From assembly GCA_039818985.1 (NCBI GenBank), contig JBCBSU010000001.1, forward strand, positions 1,948,367 through 2,012,366: 64,000 nucleotides of DNA, written 5' to 3'. Source of the stretch: Pseudomonadota bacterium. Its GTDB lineage: Bacteria > Pseudomonadota > Alphaproteobacteria > Sphingomonadales > Sphingomonadaceae. A model generated the notes under the pieces. That model was given only the letters and a program-made list of their open reading frames with translations, did no database searches and was not told the DNA's origin. The position numbers were made by a program, and so were the translations under genes. Shown one piece after another: positions 54,587-63,419 of this stretch. Each line of letters starts with the position of its first letter. Within the stretch, counting starts at the first letter, position 1.

Positions 54587-55369
54587 ATGGCCACAAGCAA
54601 ACAAACGCCGGTCGCCCGTGATCTGGTGGCAAGCGATCTGACCACAGCCGATCTGCGTACTGCACTTGTTGCCGGGTGGCGCGATTTTGCTACCCACCCC
54701 CAGTTCGGCCTGTTTTTCGCCGGCATTTATGTCTTTGCCGGGCTGATGCTCTATTATGTCCTTTTCGTCTGGAGTCAGCTCGCCTGGCTCTCGACCCTCG
54801 CCGCAGGTTTCCCGCTGATCGCGCCTTTTGTTGCCGTCGGCCTTTATGAAGTCAGCCGCCGCCGCGAGGAAGGTTTGCCGATGCGCTGGGGAGCGATCCT
54901 GGGTGCATTGCGCGGGCGCGGTGATGAGCAGATATTGGCGATAGGTGTCATTGTGTTCGTCGCCTTTGGTTTTTGGGTAATTATCGCACATGGTGTCTTC
55001 GCCATTTTCCTGTCAGCGTCGGGCATGGGTTCTGAATCGCTGGAGTTCCTGATGACGGATACCGGGATTGCGATGCTGATTGTCGGCGGCGCAATCGGCG
55101 CGCTGATGGCACTGGCCTTTTACGCAATCACCGTAATGAGTTTACCAATGCTGGTTGATCGCGAGATTGATTTTATCACGGCGATTATTGTCAGTCTCGC
55201 GACGGTGCGATCCAATACCAAGGTGATGCTGGGCTGGGCCTGCCTCATCGCCATTGCGCTGTTTATCGCGATGCTACCGCTGTTCCTGGGGCTGTTTGTG
55301 GTGCTGCCGGTACTTGGTCATGCGACCTGGCATCTCTACCGGCGGGCGGTCGACCAGCCTCCAGCCTGA
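54587..55369 (+). CDS. DUF2189-family membrane protein
   Basis: This 260-residue protein with six hydrophobic segments resembles DUF2189. The N-terminus is TADLRTALVAGWRDFATHPQFGLFF, followed by the FPLIAPFVAVGLYEVSRRREEG pattern. The function is unknown, although the gene is common near housekeeping genes in alphaproteobacteria. ATG at 54587 has GGGGAGAGG upstream. It is not clearly linked to the next gene (67-base gap). Confidence 0.85.
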   Translation: MATSKQTPVARDLVASDLTTADLRTALVAGWRDFATHPQFGLFFAGIYVFAGLMLYYVLFVWSQLAWLSTLAAGFPLIAPFVAVGLYEVSRRREEGLPMRWGAILGALRGRGDEQILAIGVIVFVAFGFWVIIAHGVFAIFLSASGMGSESLEFLMTDTGIAMLIVGGAIGALMALAFYAITVMSLPMLVDREIDFITAIIVSLATVRSNTKVMLGWACLIAIALFIAMLPLFLGLFVVLPVLGHATWHLYRRAVDQPPA

Positions 55370-55436
55370 TTGCGCAATAGCATCTTCTCACAGAGTTCCG
55401 CTTGATCTTGATAAAGACGGAACATATACAGAACAA

Positions 55437-56693
55437 ATGCCTGTTCTGACTCGTGCCGAAAAACTCGAAATCCTTGCCGATGCAGCAAAATATGATGCCA
55501 GCTGCGCCTCCAGCGGCTCTGTAAAGCGCAGCTCGCTCGCCAGCGGCGGCATCGGCTCGACCACCGGCATGGGCATCTGCCACAGCTATGCCCCCGATGG
55601 ACGCTGCATCTCGCTGCTTAAGATATTGATGACCAACTACTGCATGTTCGATTGCCTTTATTGCATCAACCGGTCGTCGAGCAATGTGCGCCGCGCCGCC
55701 TTCACCGCGCAGGAGATCGTCGACCTCACCCTCGATTTCTACAAGCGCAACTATATTGAGGGACTGTTCCTCTCCTCGGGGATTATCCGCAGCCCCGATT
55801 ATACCATGGAGCAGATTGTCGAGGTGGCGCGACTGCTGCGCGTGGAAAACAAATTCGGTGGCTATATCCATTTAAAGACAATTCCCGAGGCCGATCCCGA
55901 CCTGCTCACCCGCGCCGGCCGATATGCCGACCGGCTGTCTATCAATATCGAACTGCCCAGCGATGACAGTATCGACCGGCTGGCACCGGAGAAATCAGGG
56001 CCGCATATCCGCAAGACCATGGGCACGCTGGGGCGGCGGATCAGCGAGGCCAGAGCTGAACGCAAGACCTCGCGCAAAGCGCCCTTATTCTCGCCTGGCG
56101 GCCATTCTACCCAGATGATCATCGGCGCGGATAATTCCGATGACGGCAAGATACTCGGCACCTCAACCAGCCTTTATAAAGGCGTCGGGCTCAAACGGGT
56201 CTATTATTCGGCGTTCAGCCCCATCCCCGATGCCTCGTCGCAACTGCCGCCGGCAGCGCCACCGCTGGTGCGCGAACACCGGCTGTACCAGGCCGACTGG
56301 CTGCTGCGCTTTTACGGCTTCGGTGTCGACGAGATCATGACCGGGGCCAAGGTCGACGAAGCGGGCAGGCGCCATCTCGACCTGGCGATCGACCCGAAAC
56401 TGGCCTGGGCACTGCGCAATCGCGAGCATTTTCCGATCGATATCAATCGCGCCGACAAAGCGATGCTGTTACGGGTACCCGGGCTGGGCGTGCGGGGTGT
56501 GCTCGCGATCCTCAAGGCGCGGCGCTTTGCCAGCCTGAAACTGACGGATATCGAGACGCTGTGCCGCAATGTCTCGAAGATGCTGCCCTTTATCGTGACC
56601 CGCGACTGGACCCCGGGGTCGCGGCTCGATGATGCAAACCTCTATGCCCGGCTGGCGCCGCAGCCCACACAGCTCAACCTGTTCGGCGCATGA
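55437..56693 (+). CDS. Putative DNA modification/repair radical SAM protein (TIGR03916 type)
   Basis: This 418-residue radical SAM protein has the cluster motif NYCMFDCLYCINR (Cys-x3-Cys-x2-Cys). The early SYAPDGRCISLLKILMTN and the C-terminal helix-hairpin-helix (LLRVPGLGVRGVLAILKARR) suggest it binds nucleic acid. The family is known by its pairing with a UdgX/DUF4130-type partner, which is present here: the next gene overlaps this stop by four bases (ATGA). Its true reaction is unknown. ATG at 55437 was preferred; the longer frame from 55254 covers the end of the previous gene. Confidence 0.88.
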   Translation: MPVLTRAEKLEILADAAKYDASCASSGSVKRSSLASGGIGSTTGMGICHSYAPDGRCISLLKILMTNYCMFDCLYCINRSSSNVRRAAFTAQEIVDLTLDFYKRNYIEGLFLSSGIIRSPDYTMEQIVEVARLLRVENKFGGYIHLKTIPEADPDLLTRAGRYADRLSINIELPSDDSIDRLAPEKSGPHIRKTMGTLGRRISEARAERKTSRKAPLFSPGGHSTQMIIGADNSDDGKILGTSTSLYKGVGLKRVYYSAFSPIPDASSQLPPAAPPLVREHRLYQADWLLRFYGFGVDEIMTGAKVDEAGRRHLDLAIDPKLAWALRNREHFPIDINRADKAMLLRVPGLGVRGVLAILKARRFASLKLTDIETLCRNVSKMLPFIVTRDWTPGSRLDDANLYARLAPQPTQLNLFGA

Positions 56694-58147
56694 CCGGGCT
56701 GGCCCAACCACAAACAGCCGATTATCGCGCCCGCCTTGCCGGCGAGACCGATCTTGCGGGGTGGCGCAATGCCGCGCGCAAGGCGCTGGCGGCACAGATT
56801 GCGCCAGAGCAGCTCGACTGGGAGGTGGCAGGTCGTACGGCCGCGCTCGACCTGATCCCGCGCGCCGATATTCCCGACTCCGGCAACGCCGCTGCGCTGC
56901 GCCTTAACCGGCAGCATCTCACCATAGTGATGACGGCGCTGCTGCACAGCGACCATGATCGTTTTGCGCTTGGCTATCGGCTGTTATGGCGAATCCGCCA
57001 GACGCCCGGGCTGATGGGCAATCCCGCCGACAGCGATGTGCGGCGCATCATGGCGATGGCGAAAAATGTCCGGCGCGACATTCACAAAATGCACGCCTTT
57101 GTGCGCTTCCGCAAAACCGGTGAGCACATCGATGATGATGGCGCGGCGCGCGAACAATTCGCCGCCTGGTTCGAGCCGGAACATCATATCACCGCACATG
57201 TCGCACGCTTCTTCCGCAACCGTTTCACCGGCATGGACTGGCTGATCGTAACGCCCCAGGCCAGCATAGCCTGGGACGGAGTGCAGCTCCGGCTCGGGCC
57301 AGGCGGCCAGAAATCCGACGTCCCCGACAGCGATGCGATAGAAGATGAATGGCGCAGCTATTATCGCAGCATCTTCAACCCGGCACGGGTCAAGGTGCAG
57401 GCAATGAAGAGCGAAATGCCGGTAAAATACTGGCAGAACCTGCCCGAAGCCCAGTTGATTCCCGGACTGATCGACAACAGCTCCGCAAGGGTGCGAAACA
57501 TGCAGGATAACGCGGTGACTGCGGCCGGCCCTGCCACAGCGGAAGCCAGCCTTGCTCCGGCCCAGACTTTTCCCGATCTGGCAGCCCTGAACCGGGTGAT
57601 GATGACGCGCAATGACTGGCCGTGGCAGGGCTTTACAGAGCGCTTTATTTTGGGCGAAGGGCCGGCCAATGCCGATATCATGCTGGTCGGGGAACAACCG
57701 GGTGATGTCGAGGACCGGGAGGGCGGTGTGTTTGTAGGTCCCGCCGGCAGGCTGCTCGATACAGTGCTGGCAGAGGCAGGAGTCGACCGCAGCCAATGCT
57801 ATCTCACCAATGCGGTCAAGCGCTTCAAATATGAGCCGCGCGGCGAGCGGCGCATTCATCGCTCCCCTTCCGCCTCAGATGTCGCCGCCTATCGCGACTG
57901 GCTGCTGCATGAGCGGGCGCTGGTACAGCCCAGTGTGACGATAGCGCTGGGCGCTACCGCGGCGCGGGCACTGACCGGCAGTGCTGTGAAGATCGGTGCG
58001 ATGCGCGGGCTGCATCGCTCATGGGATGCTGTTGGTGACCTGGTGATCACGGTACACCCGTCTTTCCTGTTGCGGCTCCATGATCCCAATGGCCGCGCTG
58101 TTGAACAGCAGCGTCTTGTCCGCGACTGCCGACACGCTGTGCGATAA
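56690..58147 (+). CDS. DUF4130-UdgX fusion, uracil-DNA binding protein
   Basis: This 485-residue protein starts with a DUF4130 (TIGR03915) domain (about residues 1-270), then has a UdgX-type uracil-DNA glycosylase domain. MLVGEQPGD (motif A, residues 331-339), GVFVGPAGRLLD, TNAVKRFKYEPRGERRIH (UdgX loop with His390) and VTVHPSFLLRL (motif B; sequence reads VITVHPSFLLRL) are visible. UdgX links itself covalently to the abasic DNA through that His. The Cys-x2-Cys expected before GEGPANADIM is missing, and the usual helix Cys is Tyr (AYRDWLL), so the Fe-S cluster appears to be lost. Confidence 0.9.
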   Translation: MTGLAQPQTADYRARLAGETDLAGWRNAARKALAAQIAPEQLDWEVAGRTAALDLIPRADIPDSGNAAALRLNRQHLTIVMTALLHSDHDRFALGYRLLWRIRQTPGLMGNPADSDVRRIMAMAKNVRRDIHKMHAFVRFRKTGEHIDDDGAAREQFAAWFEPEHHITAHVARFFRNRFTGMDWLIVTPQASIAWDGVQLRLGPGGQKSDVPDSDAIEDEWRSYYRSIFNPARVKVQAMKSEMPVKYWQNLPEAQLIPGLIDNSSARVRNMQDNAVTAAGPATAEASLAPAQTFPDLAALNRVMMTRNDWPWQGFTERFILGEGPANADIMLVGEQPGDVEDREGGVFVGPAGRLLDTVLAEAGVDRSQCYLTNAVKRFKYEPRGERRIHRSPSASDVAAYRDWLLHERALVQPSVTIALGATAARALTGSAVKIGAMRGLHRSWDAVGDLVITVHPSFLLRLHDPNGRAVEQQRLVRDCRHAVR

Positions 58148-58157
58148 AGTACCTGAG

Positions 58158-61100
58158 TCAGCCGCGCGACACTGTAATTTCGCCTTCGCCCAAAGCGCTG
58201 TCAGGGCGAATGCTACTGACCTCACCATCGGGCCAGCGCACCTGGATCAATGACACCGCGCTCGCATTACCCAGCCCGAAATGCGCCGCCACCGGGTCAA
58301 AGGACTGAAAACCCCCGCTTGCCTTGATATCGCGCATCTGGCACCTGCCCGGCTGCACCATAGTGACGCCATCGGTGCAGATCGTCACCGTTGCCCCGAT
58401 AGCCATGCTGTTGCCCTTGCCATCGCGCAGATGCACCCATAACGCCCTGCCGGCAGGACGGTCATTACGATGCACGATCATGCGGCTGGCGCTGATGTCA
58501 CGGATAACGTCAATATCGCCATCGCGATCATAGTCGAAGCTGACATAGCTGTAGCTTGGCACGATATCGGTGAAGCCGAAATCACTGGTCGCATTTCGGA
58601 ACTGGCCTGCATCATTATGATAGAAGATATTGCTTCCCGACTGGCTTGGCGAAAGCCAGATGCCGGTCACAACCAGCAGATCCTGCCAGCCATTCTGGTC
58701 GAGATCGACAAAGCGGCTGTTCCATGACCAGCCCGGGAAGGCGACACCATTGGGTTCCGCCTCTTCGGCATAGCCGCCATCGGCCGTAGCGGTCAGAAGC
58801 AGGTTTCGGTAGTTCAGCGCAGGAACATGGGCAACAGCAAGTTGCTCACGCGTCATGATCGGTTGCACCGGCAGCAGCATCGCATCACACATATCGGCAA
58901 AATAGGTGAGACGGACCAGTCTGTCGGCGCATCGGCGCTGCGCTTCTTCAGGTGTCAGCGCCCGCTCCTTGCTCATTTTCTTGCGGACATAGAAAAGATA
59001 ATCCAGCCCGAAGCATAATGTCGCATCGCGGGTGCTCTGGCCGTGCCCGCATCTGACATTGAGGATCGCCCTGTAACCGCCACGGATATTGTCGATGGAC
59101 TTGAGCTCGGCGGCACAGCCCCGAACCTGCTGCATGCTCCAGCCGTTATCAAAACCGATTTGCTGACAAATCTCGAAAATCCGGCCATCGCCCCTGGTAG
59201 CGTCGCGCGCCATATTCTGGCCGTTGGCGATCTGACCGCCATAATAGTCGCGGCGCAGGTCATTATTCCAGTCGCCAACATCGTAGCTCATGCTGGTGCG
59301 CATGCCATAGCGGAAAGGCTGGTTGTCACGGCTCGGTTTCAGTGTTTGCCCCTGATCCGAGAACAGGATCACCTGATCGGTCGCCGCGACATCATCACCC
59401 TTTATCAGATCGAGAATGCCGTCATTGTTGACGTCGCTCACCAATGTGGTCAGCGTCTGCCCGGCGCTGCCCGGCACTTCGGTAATCACGAACCGCCGGT
59501 TACCATCATTCCAGGCAATCTGGTTGGTTGCAACATCGGGAATGACCGCCTGCCAGCCTTCACGGCCTGAACCATGCGCCCAACGGCCGAGCACCATGTC
59601 GAGATCGCCATCGCGATCCATATCGGCAAAACCCATCGACATGGCCAGACCATAGGGCTCGGTGACGATATGCGACATGCTGGCTTGCCCGAATGTCCCG
59701 CCCTGATTGTAGAAGACGAACAGCCCGTCCGCCCGCGTCGCTACCACCAGGTCGAGCCACGCATCATTGTCCATGTCTACCAGCGCGACATTGATCACGC
59801 CCATATCGGCTACTGGTCCCAGATCGATCTCCTGCCGCGCAAACCGTCCGCCGATATTGCTGTAGAACGACAGGCCGGTCGCTCCGGTGGGACGCCGTGT
59901 CACCACATCGATCCAGCCATCGCCATGAACATCACCGGCAGCGATGGCACCGCTCAGCATATCCGGACCCATTTCACGATAGGGATGGAGAATGCCCTGT
60001 TCGTCGAGGCCGAGCTGCTGGCCTGGAACGCGAGTAAAGACGGTGCCGCCAGCAGCTGGTGCCGAAGATATGTCCGATGCCCCGGGCAGAAAACGCGAAA
60101 CGGTGATATCGCTGCCGCGATTGCTCGAGACGCTAACCGGCAGGGCAACCGGATTTATGGTCTGGGCATTGACCTGAGGCTGCAGCTCTGCCCACGAACT
60201 GGCTGCAGGCAAGGCAGGTGGCACCGGCACATCAACATCGGGCGCAGCCGCCAGATATTCCGAGGCGCGCTGCTCGAAATAGGCGATCTCATATTTCGCG
60301 GTCAGATTGGCGATAATGCCGCCACCCATCGCCAGCCCCATGGTGGCGATCCAGATGGTGAGTGCGGTTTTCAGCGAGATGGCACGCCACAATATGATAA
60401 AGGCATAGACGCTGAAGGTACCGAGCGCGATCAGCGCCACCGCGGCATAGTCGGTGCGCATGCCTATACCCAGCAATACCGCAGTAAGTATCACGTCAAG
60501 CGCAATCGGTGCAGGCGCGAATGTTGCTACCGCCGCGATGGCAAGCATCGCCAGCAGGATGAGCACCGGCTGGCGTATCGGCAACACAGTGGTCAGCGCA
60601 TTATTGTCGAACCAGGTCGCAACCAGAGCTCCGAGTATGGCGGCAACGAACATCATCGGCACGGTGATAACGGCAATGAAGAACAGGTTGCGGCCAAAGG
60701 TGCGCGCATACCAGAGCAATGTGTCGCCCAATCCGCCCGATGGCGCCTCATATTCGCGCGGTGCCAGCGCCCGGGCGATCCAGCCGGTAAAGCCTTTGGC
60801 TTCGGTAATCCCGGTCAGATTGGCCATATTGCTGCCACTGGCGGCGGTTTCCGCCTTGAGCCAGTATTTGCACAGCAGCGGCACCACCAGCAGCACCATC
60901 AGCAAAGACAGCAGCAATTTGGTCGCAGCGACATGCACCGGAAGCAGCGCAAAGCTCATGGTCACGACGATGACATTGAGCGTTGGCGAGGCGATCAGCG
61001 CCGACAATGTCGTCTCCAGCCGCATCCGCCCGATATGCAGGCCCAGAGCGATCGGCGCGGCGCAATTGACACATACGCCGAGCGGCGCGCCTATTACCGC

Positions 61101-61472
61101 CCCCAGCGCGGCATTGGCGAAACCGCTTTCAAACGACTTCTTCTTTATCACCGACAGCAGCGTCAGCAGCGCCGCGGCGAACAGCACACCGAAGGTCATG
61201 CCCTTCCAGTTTGTGACGATCCAGTTGACGATATTGGCTGTTAATTCCCACCATAGCGGACTGTCAGGGAAAATATCGAGGACAATATCGAAAGAGAGGC
61301 CCGATAACGGCGTATTGCCGCCCATCAGCGCCTTTTCGTTAAGCGCCGGATAGCGCGAACTGGTCCAGAAAAACAGCGCCAGTGCGAATAGCACCAGCCC
61401 GCTGAGATACAGGCGCAGATCGATGCCGTTCTTATGTCGCAATGAGGAGGAGCTAGCCGTCACTCGTATCAA
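58158..61472 (-). CDS. Fusion of DUF318/ArsP-like permease with FG-GAP propeller and ASPIC/UnbV domain
   Basis: This 1104-residue protein has a rare build. Residues about 18-395 hold ten or so membrane helices of the DUF318 (ArsP_1/YraQ) permease type: APLGVCVNCAAPIALGLHIG, then SALIASPTLNVIVVTM, corresponds to the Cys-containing loop and SPxxN signature of that family. After a Pro-rich linker come at least six FG-GAP/VCBS calcium-loop repeats (DVHGDGWID, DMDNDAWLD, DMDRDGDLD, DVNNDGILD, DLDQNGWQD and DYDRDGDID). The end is ASPIC/UnbV-like (IQVRWPDGEVSSIRP). The propeller should face the periplasm. A Cys-rich insertion at about 750-860 is unexplained. The function is unknown. Confidence 0.8.
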   Translation of the reverse strand: MIRVTASSSSLRHKNGIDLRLYLSGLVLFALALFFWTSSRYPALNEKALMGGNTPLSGLSFDIVLDIFPDSPLWWELTANIVNWIVTNWKGMTFGVLFAAALLTLLSVIKKKSFESGFANAALGAVIGAPLGVCVNCAAPIALGLHIGRMRLETTLSALIASPTLNVIVVTMSFALLPVHVAATKLLLSLLMVLLVVPLLCKYWLKAETAASGSNMANLTGITEAKGFTGWIARALAPREYEAPSGGLGDTLLWYARTFGRNLFFIAVITVPMMFVAAILGALVATWFDNNALTTVLPIRQPVLILLAMLAIAAVATFAPAPIALDVILTAVLLGIGMRTDYAAVALIALGTFSVYAFIILWRAISLKTALTIWIATMGLAMGGGIIANLTAKYEIAYFEQRASEYLAAAPDVDVPVPPALPAASSWAELQPQVNAQTINPVALPVSVSSNRGSDITVSRFLPGASDISSAPAAGGTVFTRVPGQQLGLDEQGILHPYREMGPDMLSGAIAAGDVHGDGWIDVVTRRPTGATGLSFYSNIGGRFARQEIDLGPVADMGVINVALVDMDNDAWLDLVVATRADGLFVFYNQGGTFGQASMSHIVTEPYGLAMSMGFADMDRDGDLDMVLGRWAHGSGREGWQAVIPDVATNQIAWNDGNRRFVITEVPGSAGQTLTTLVSDVNNDGILDLIKGDDVAATDQVILFSDQGQTLKPSRDNQPFRYGMRTSMSYDVGDWNNDLRRDYYGGQIANGQNMARDATRGDGRIFEICQQIGFDNGWSMQQVRGCAAELKSIDNIRGGYRAILNVRCGHGQSTRDATLCFGLDYLFYVRKKMSKERALTPEEAQRRCADRLVRLTYFADMCDAMLLPVQPIMTREQLAVAHVPALNYRNLLLTATADGGYAEEAEPNGVAFPGWSWNSRFVDLDQNGWQDLLVVTGIWLSPSQSGSNIFYHNDAGQFRNATSDFGFTDIVPSYSYVSFDYDRDGDIDVIRDISASRMIVHRNDRPAGRALWVHLRDGKGNSMAIGATVTICTDGVTMVQPGRCQMRDIKASGGFQSFDPVAAHFGLGNASAVSLIQVRWPDGEVSSIRPDSALGEGEITVSRG

Positions 61473-61683
61473 TATCCCGAGCTGGGAGAAAAAAATGTCA
61501 CCAAGAGCAATGCATCATGCCTATTGCCGAAAAGACCGCCAGTCAATTTGATCAAAATAGTACCAGGAAAACATGTTCGGCAGCGTCGCAGCCGAGTGGC
61601 AACATTCATGATATACGGCAAACACAAGACACTTCACGCCACGCTGTGACGGAAGCATCCGGAAAAGGAAGAAAAACCGGGAT

Positions 61684-61842
61684 TTAGCTGGACGATGTAT
61701 CCGGCGGACCGGGCGAGTTGCCGTCACTGCCGAGAGCGAAGCCATTGTGAATGTCGCTGGCACCGGCATAAATGTCCCTGAGCTCCGGTTTGGTCCAGGG
61801 CCGCTTTTCCTCGCTATGAGTCTCTAGCCGTCGTTCCATCAT
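61684..61842 (-). CDS. 52-residue peptide, RiPP-precursor-like
   Basis: This small gene encodes a peptide starting MMERRLETHSEEKRPWTKPE (the second ATG, 61839, has a better GGGAG spacing) and ending in a Gly/Ser/Pro-rich tail, GSDGNSPGPPDTSSS. The middle Trp-Thr-Lys-Pro-x-Leu followed by an Ala-Gly pair recalls leader regions of lasso-type and related ribosomal peptides. A ribosome-binding site (GGGAGAG) and an AT-rich repeat region precede it. No maturase is next to it. It is too short for ordinary gene callers. It could also be a plain small protein. Confidence 0.5.
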   Translation of the reverse strand: MMERRLETHSEEKRPWTKPELRDIYAGASDIHNGFALGSDGNSPGPPDTSSS

Positions 61843-61860
61843 ATCTCTCCCGAAATCACT

Positions 61861-61885
61861 CGTATATATCTATGTAAAATATACG
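61861..61885. promoter_or_regulatory. AT-rich inverted repeat before the small peptide gene
   Basis: CGTATAT (61861-61867) and its complement ATATACG (61879-61885), 11 bases apart, stand 19 bases upstream of the peptide's first ATG. The position and composition fit a promoter with a dyad operator. Confidence 0.35.
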
Positions 61886-61951
61886 TAAACCAAATTTAAC
61901 CAATTTGCAATGCGGTTATTCATCCGCTCTGGCGTAATTACTTCAGGTGAC

Positions 61952-61980
61952 AAGAAAGGGCGGCAAGTGAGCCGCCCTCT
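61952..61980 (-). terminator. Terminator after tail-collar gene 1
   Basis: AGGGCGGC and GCCGCCCT form an 8-bp GC-rich stem with loop AAGTGA. On the minus strand it is followed by TTTCTTG. It separates the collar gene (stop 62013) from the small peptide gene, which probably has its own promoter. Confidence 0.7.
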
Positions 61981-62012
61981 CCGTGTATCAGCCTGCAAAC
62001 TGATCGGCTGTA

Positions 62013-62627
62013 TCAATTACGCGAGGGGAATACCCCCTGGATCGCGATGCACCATCTCACGGCCTGGAACGGTGAAACCTTGTTCACCGCCTGGTTGCCG
62101 CCGGTATTACCGGTGCGAACGGTATCGGCGTTCATGTTATTGACTGCCGGAGCACCATCCAGATACATATTCAAGCCGGCAGGCGCCTGGGCAAAGCTGT
62201 TCCGTACCGGCTGACGCGTATCCCCGGGCAGAGGACTGGCCGCCACCGTGCCGGTATGGTTGTGCGAGGGCAATTGCAATTCGATCAGGGTGAAGCTGAC
62301 GCTGCCGCCACGTTGTCCCATGATATAATTGCCGGTTATCGGACTGTTGCCGAAACCAACGGGTCGCCGACCACGCAGGTCGGGCAGCTGGAAAGTGCTG
62401 CGTCCGTCACCACCATAAATGGTGCCGATAATCGAAAACAGTGCGGTATTGGACGATATCGGCAGCAGCGCGCCGCTGGCATCAGCCCAGCCACGCGGGC
62501 AGAAATTGCCGCCAAAGGCGGTCATCTGCCCGATCAGCGGTGTTACCTGCGCCTGCGCCGGTGTCGCCGTGGTTCCGGCCATGGCAGCCATAGCCGCTGC
62601 AGAAGCCAGTATCTTGATTCTCTTCAT
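62013..62627 (-). CDS. Secreted tail-collar domain protein 1
   Basis: This 204-residue exported protein has a signal peptide ending TPAQAQ. It is followed by a phage tail-collar fold (PF07484-like, MdpB/microcystin-dependent protein family): MTAFGGNFCPRGWADASGALLPIS, GGDGRSTFQLPDLRGR, LPSHNHTG. It ends WCIAIQGVFPSRN, typical of the family. It differs from phage proteins by the signal peptide. ATG at 62627 was chosen. It is the paralogue of the next gene upstream. Confidence 0.88.
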   Translation of the reverse strand: MKRIKILASAAAMAAMAGTTATPAQAQVTPLIGQMTAFGGNFCPRGWADASGALLPISSNTALFSIIGTIYGGDGRSTFQLPDLRGRRPVGFGNSPITGNYIMGQRGGSVSFTLIELQLPSHNHTGTVAASPLPGDTRQPVRNSFAQAPAGLNMYLDGAPAVNNMNADTVRTGNTGGNQAVNKVSPFQAVRWCIAIQGVFPSRN

Positions 62628-62683
62628 GGTGAATATCCTTTCACTCAATAACTTTCAGATTGCTCGAAAAGCCTTTCGAACGA

Positions 62684-63298
62684 TCAGTTGCGTGAAGGGA
62701 ATGTTCCCTGAATAGCGACACACCAGCGCGCCACGAGGAAAGGCGACAATTTGTTCACTGCCTGGCCGCCGCCGGTATTGTTAATACGCAGAGTATCAGC
62801 GTTCATGTTGTTCACCGCCGGGCTGCCGTCGAGATAGACATTCTGCCCTGCCGGTGCCTGGGCGAAGCTGTTGCGCACCGGCTGGTTGGTGTCGCCCAGT
62901 GTCGGGCTGGCGGCAACAGTGCCGGTGTGATTATGGCTGGGCAGCTGGGCCACTGTCAGGGTAAACGAAGTTGAACCGCCCGTCTGACCTATCACGTAAT
63001 TGGGCAGTCCGGGGCCAGTGCCATCGCTGATCGGCGCGCGCCCACGCAAATCGGGCAAGCCGAAAGTGGTCCGGCCATCGCCACCATAGTTGGTGCCAAA
63101 GAGTGAGAACAGAGCCGGATTGGAGCTTATCGGCAATATTGATCCGGCTGCATCGGCCCAGCCCCGTGGGCAGAAAGTACCGCCAAAATACATCAACTGC
63201 CCCAGATACGGATCGACCTGTGCTTGTGCCGACGCTGTAAATCCAGACATACCAAGTGCAGCGGCACCCATGGCCGCCGTGATTTTCAATCTCTTCAT
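62684..63298 (-). CDS. Secreted tail-collar domain protein 2
   Basis: This 204-residue paralogue of protein 1, of the same length and with the same motifs (FGGTFCPRGWADAAGSILPIS, GGDGRTTFGLPDLRGR, LPSHNHTG, ending VAIQGTFPSRN), has a signal peptide ending SAQAQ. ATG at 63298 follows a strong GGGAGGGG site. Tandem duplication is evident; the two are separated by 56 bases and read together. Their role is unknown; exported collar proteins have been suggested as surface or secreted structural proteins. Confidence 0.88.
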   Translation of the reverse strand: MKRLKITAAMGAAALGMSGFTASAQAQVDPYLGQLMYFGGTFCPRGWADAAGSILPISSNPALFSLFGTNYGGDGRTTFGLPDLRGRAPISDGTGPGLPNYVIGQTGGSTSFTLTVAQLPSHNHTGTVAASPTLGDTNQPVRNSFAQAPAGQNVYLDGSPAVNNMNADTLRINNTGGGQAVNKLSPFLVARWCVAIQGTFPSRN

Positions 63299-63419
63299 AA
63301 TTACCCCTCCCGAATAGTGCGAATCTATTGATTGCAACCCGCAAGAGAGGAATACATGAATTTGCGTTTTTTTACAATTGTTTCAGAAAAATAGCTGTAA
63401 CGCTTATAATGTAATATTA

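Noticed and set aside
61521-61769. An 82-residue minus-strand frame with Cys and aromatic residues
   Set aside because: It has no ribosome-binding site, overlaps the better supported peptide gene in another frame, and its composition is not protein-like.
62013-63298. Remnant prophage
   Set aside because: The collar proteins have signal peptides and there are no other phage genes around.
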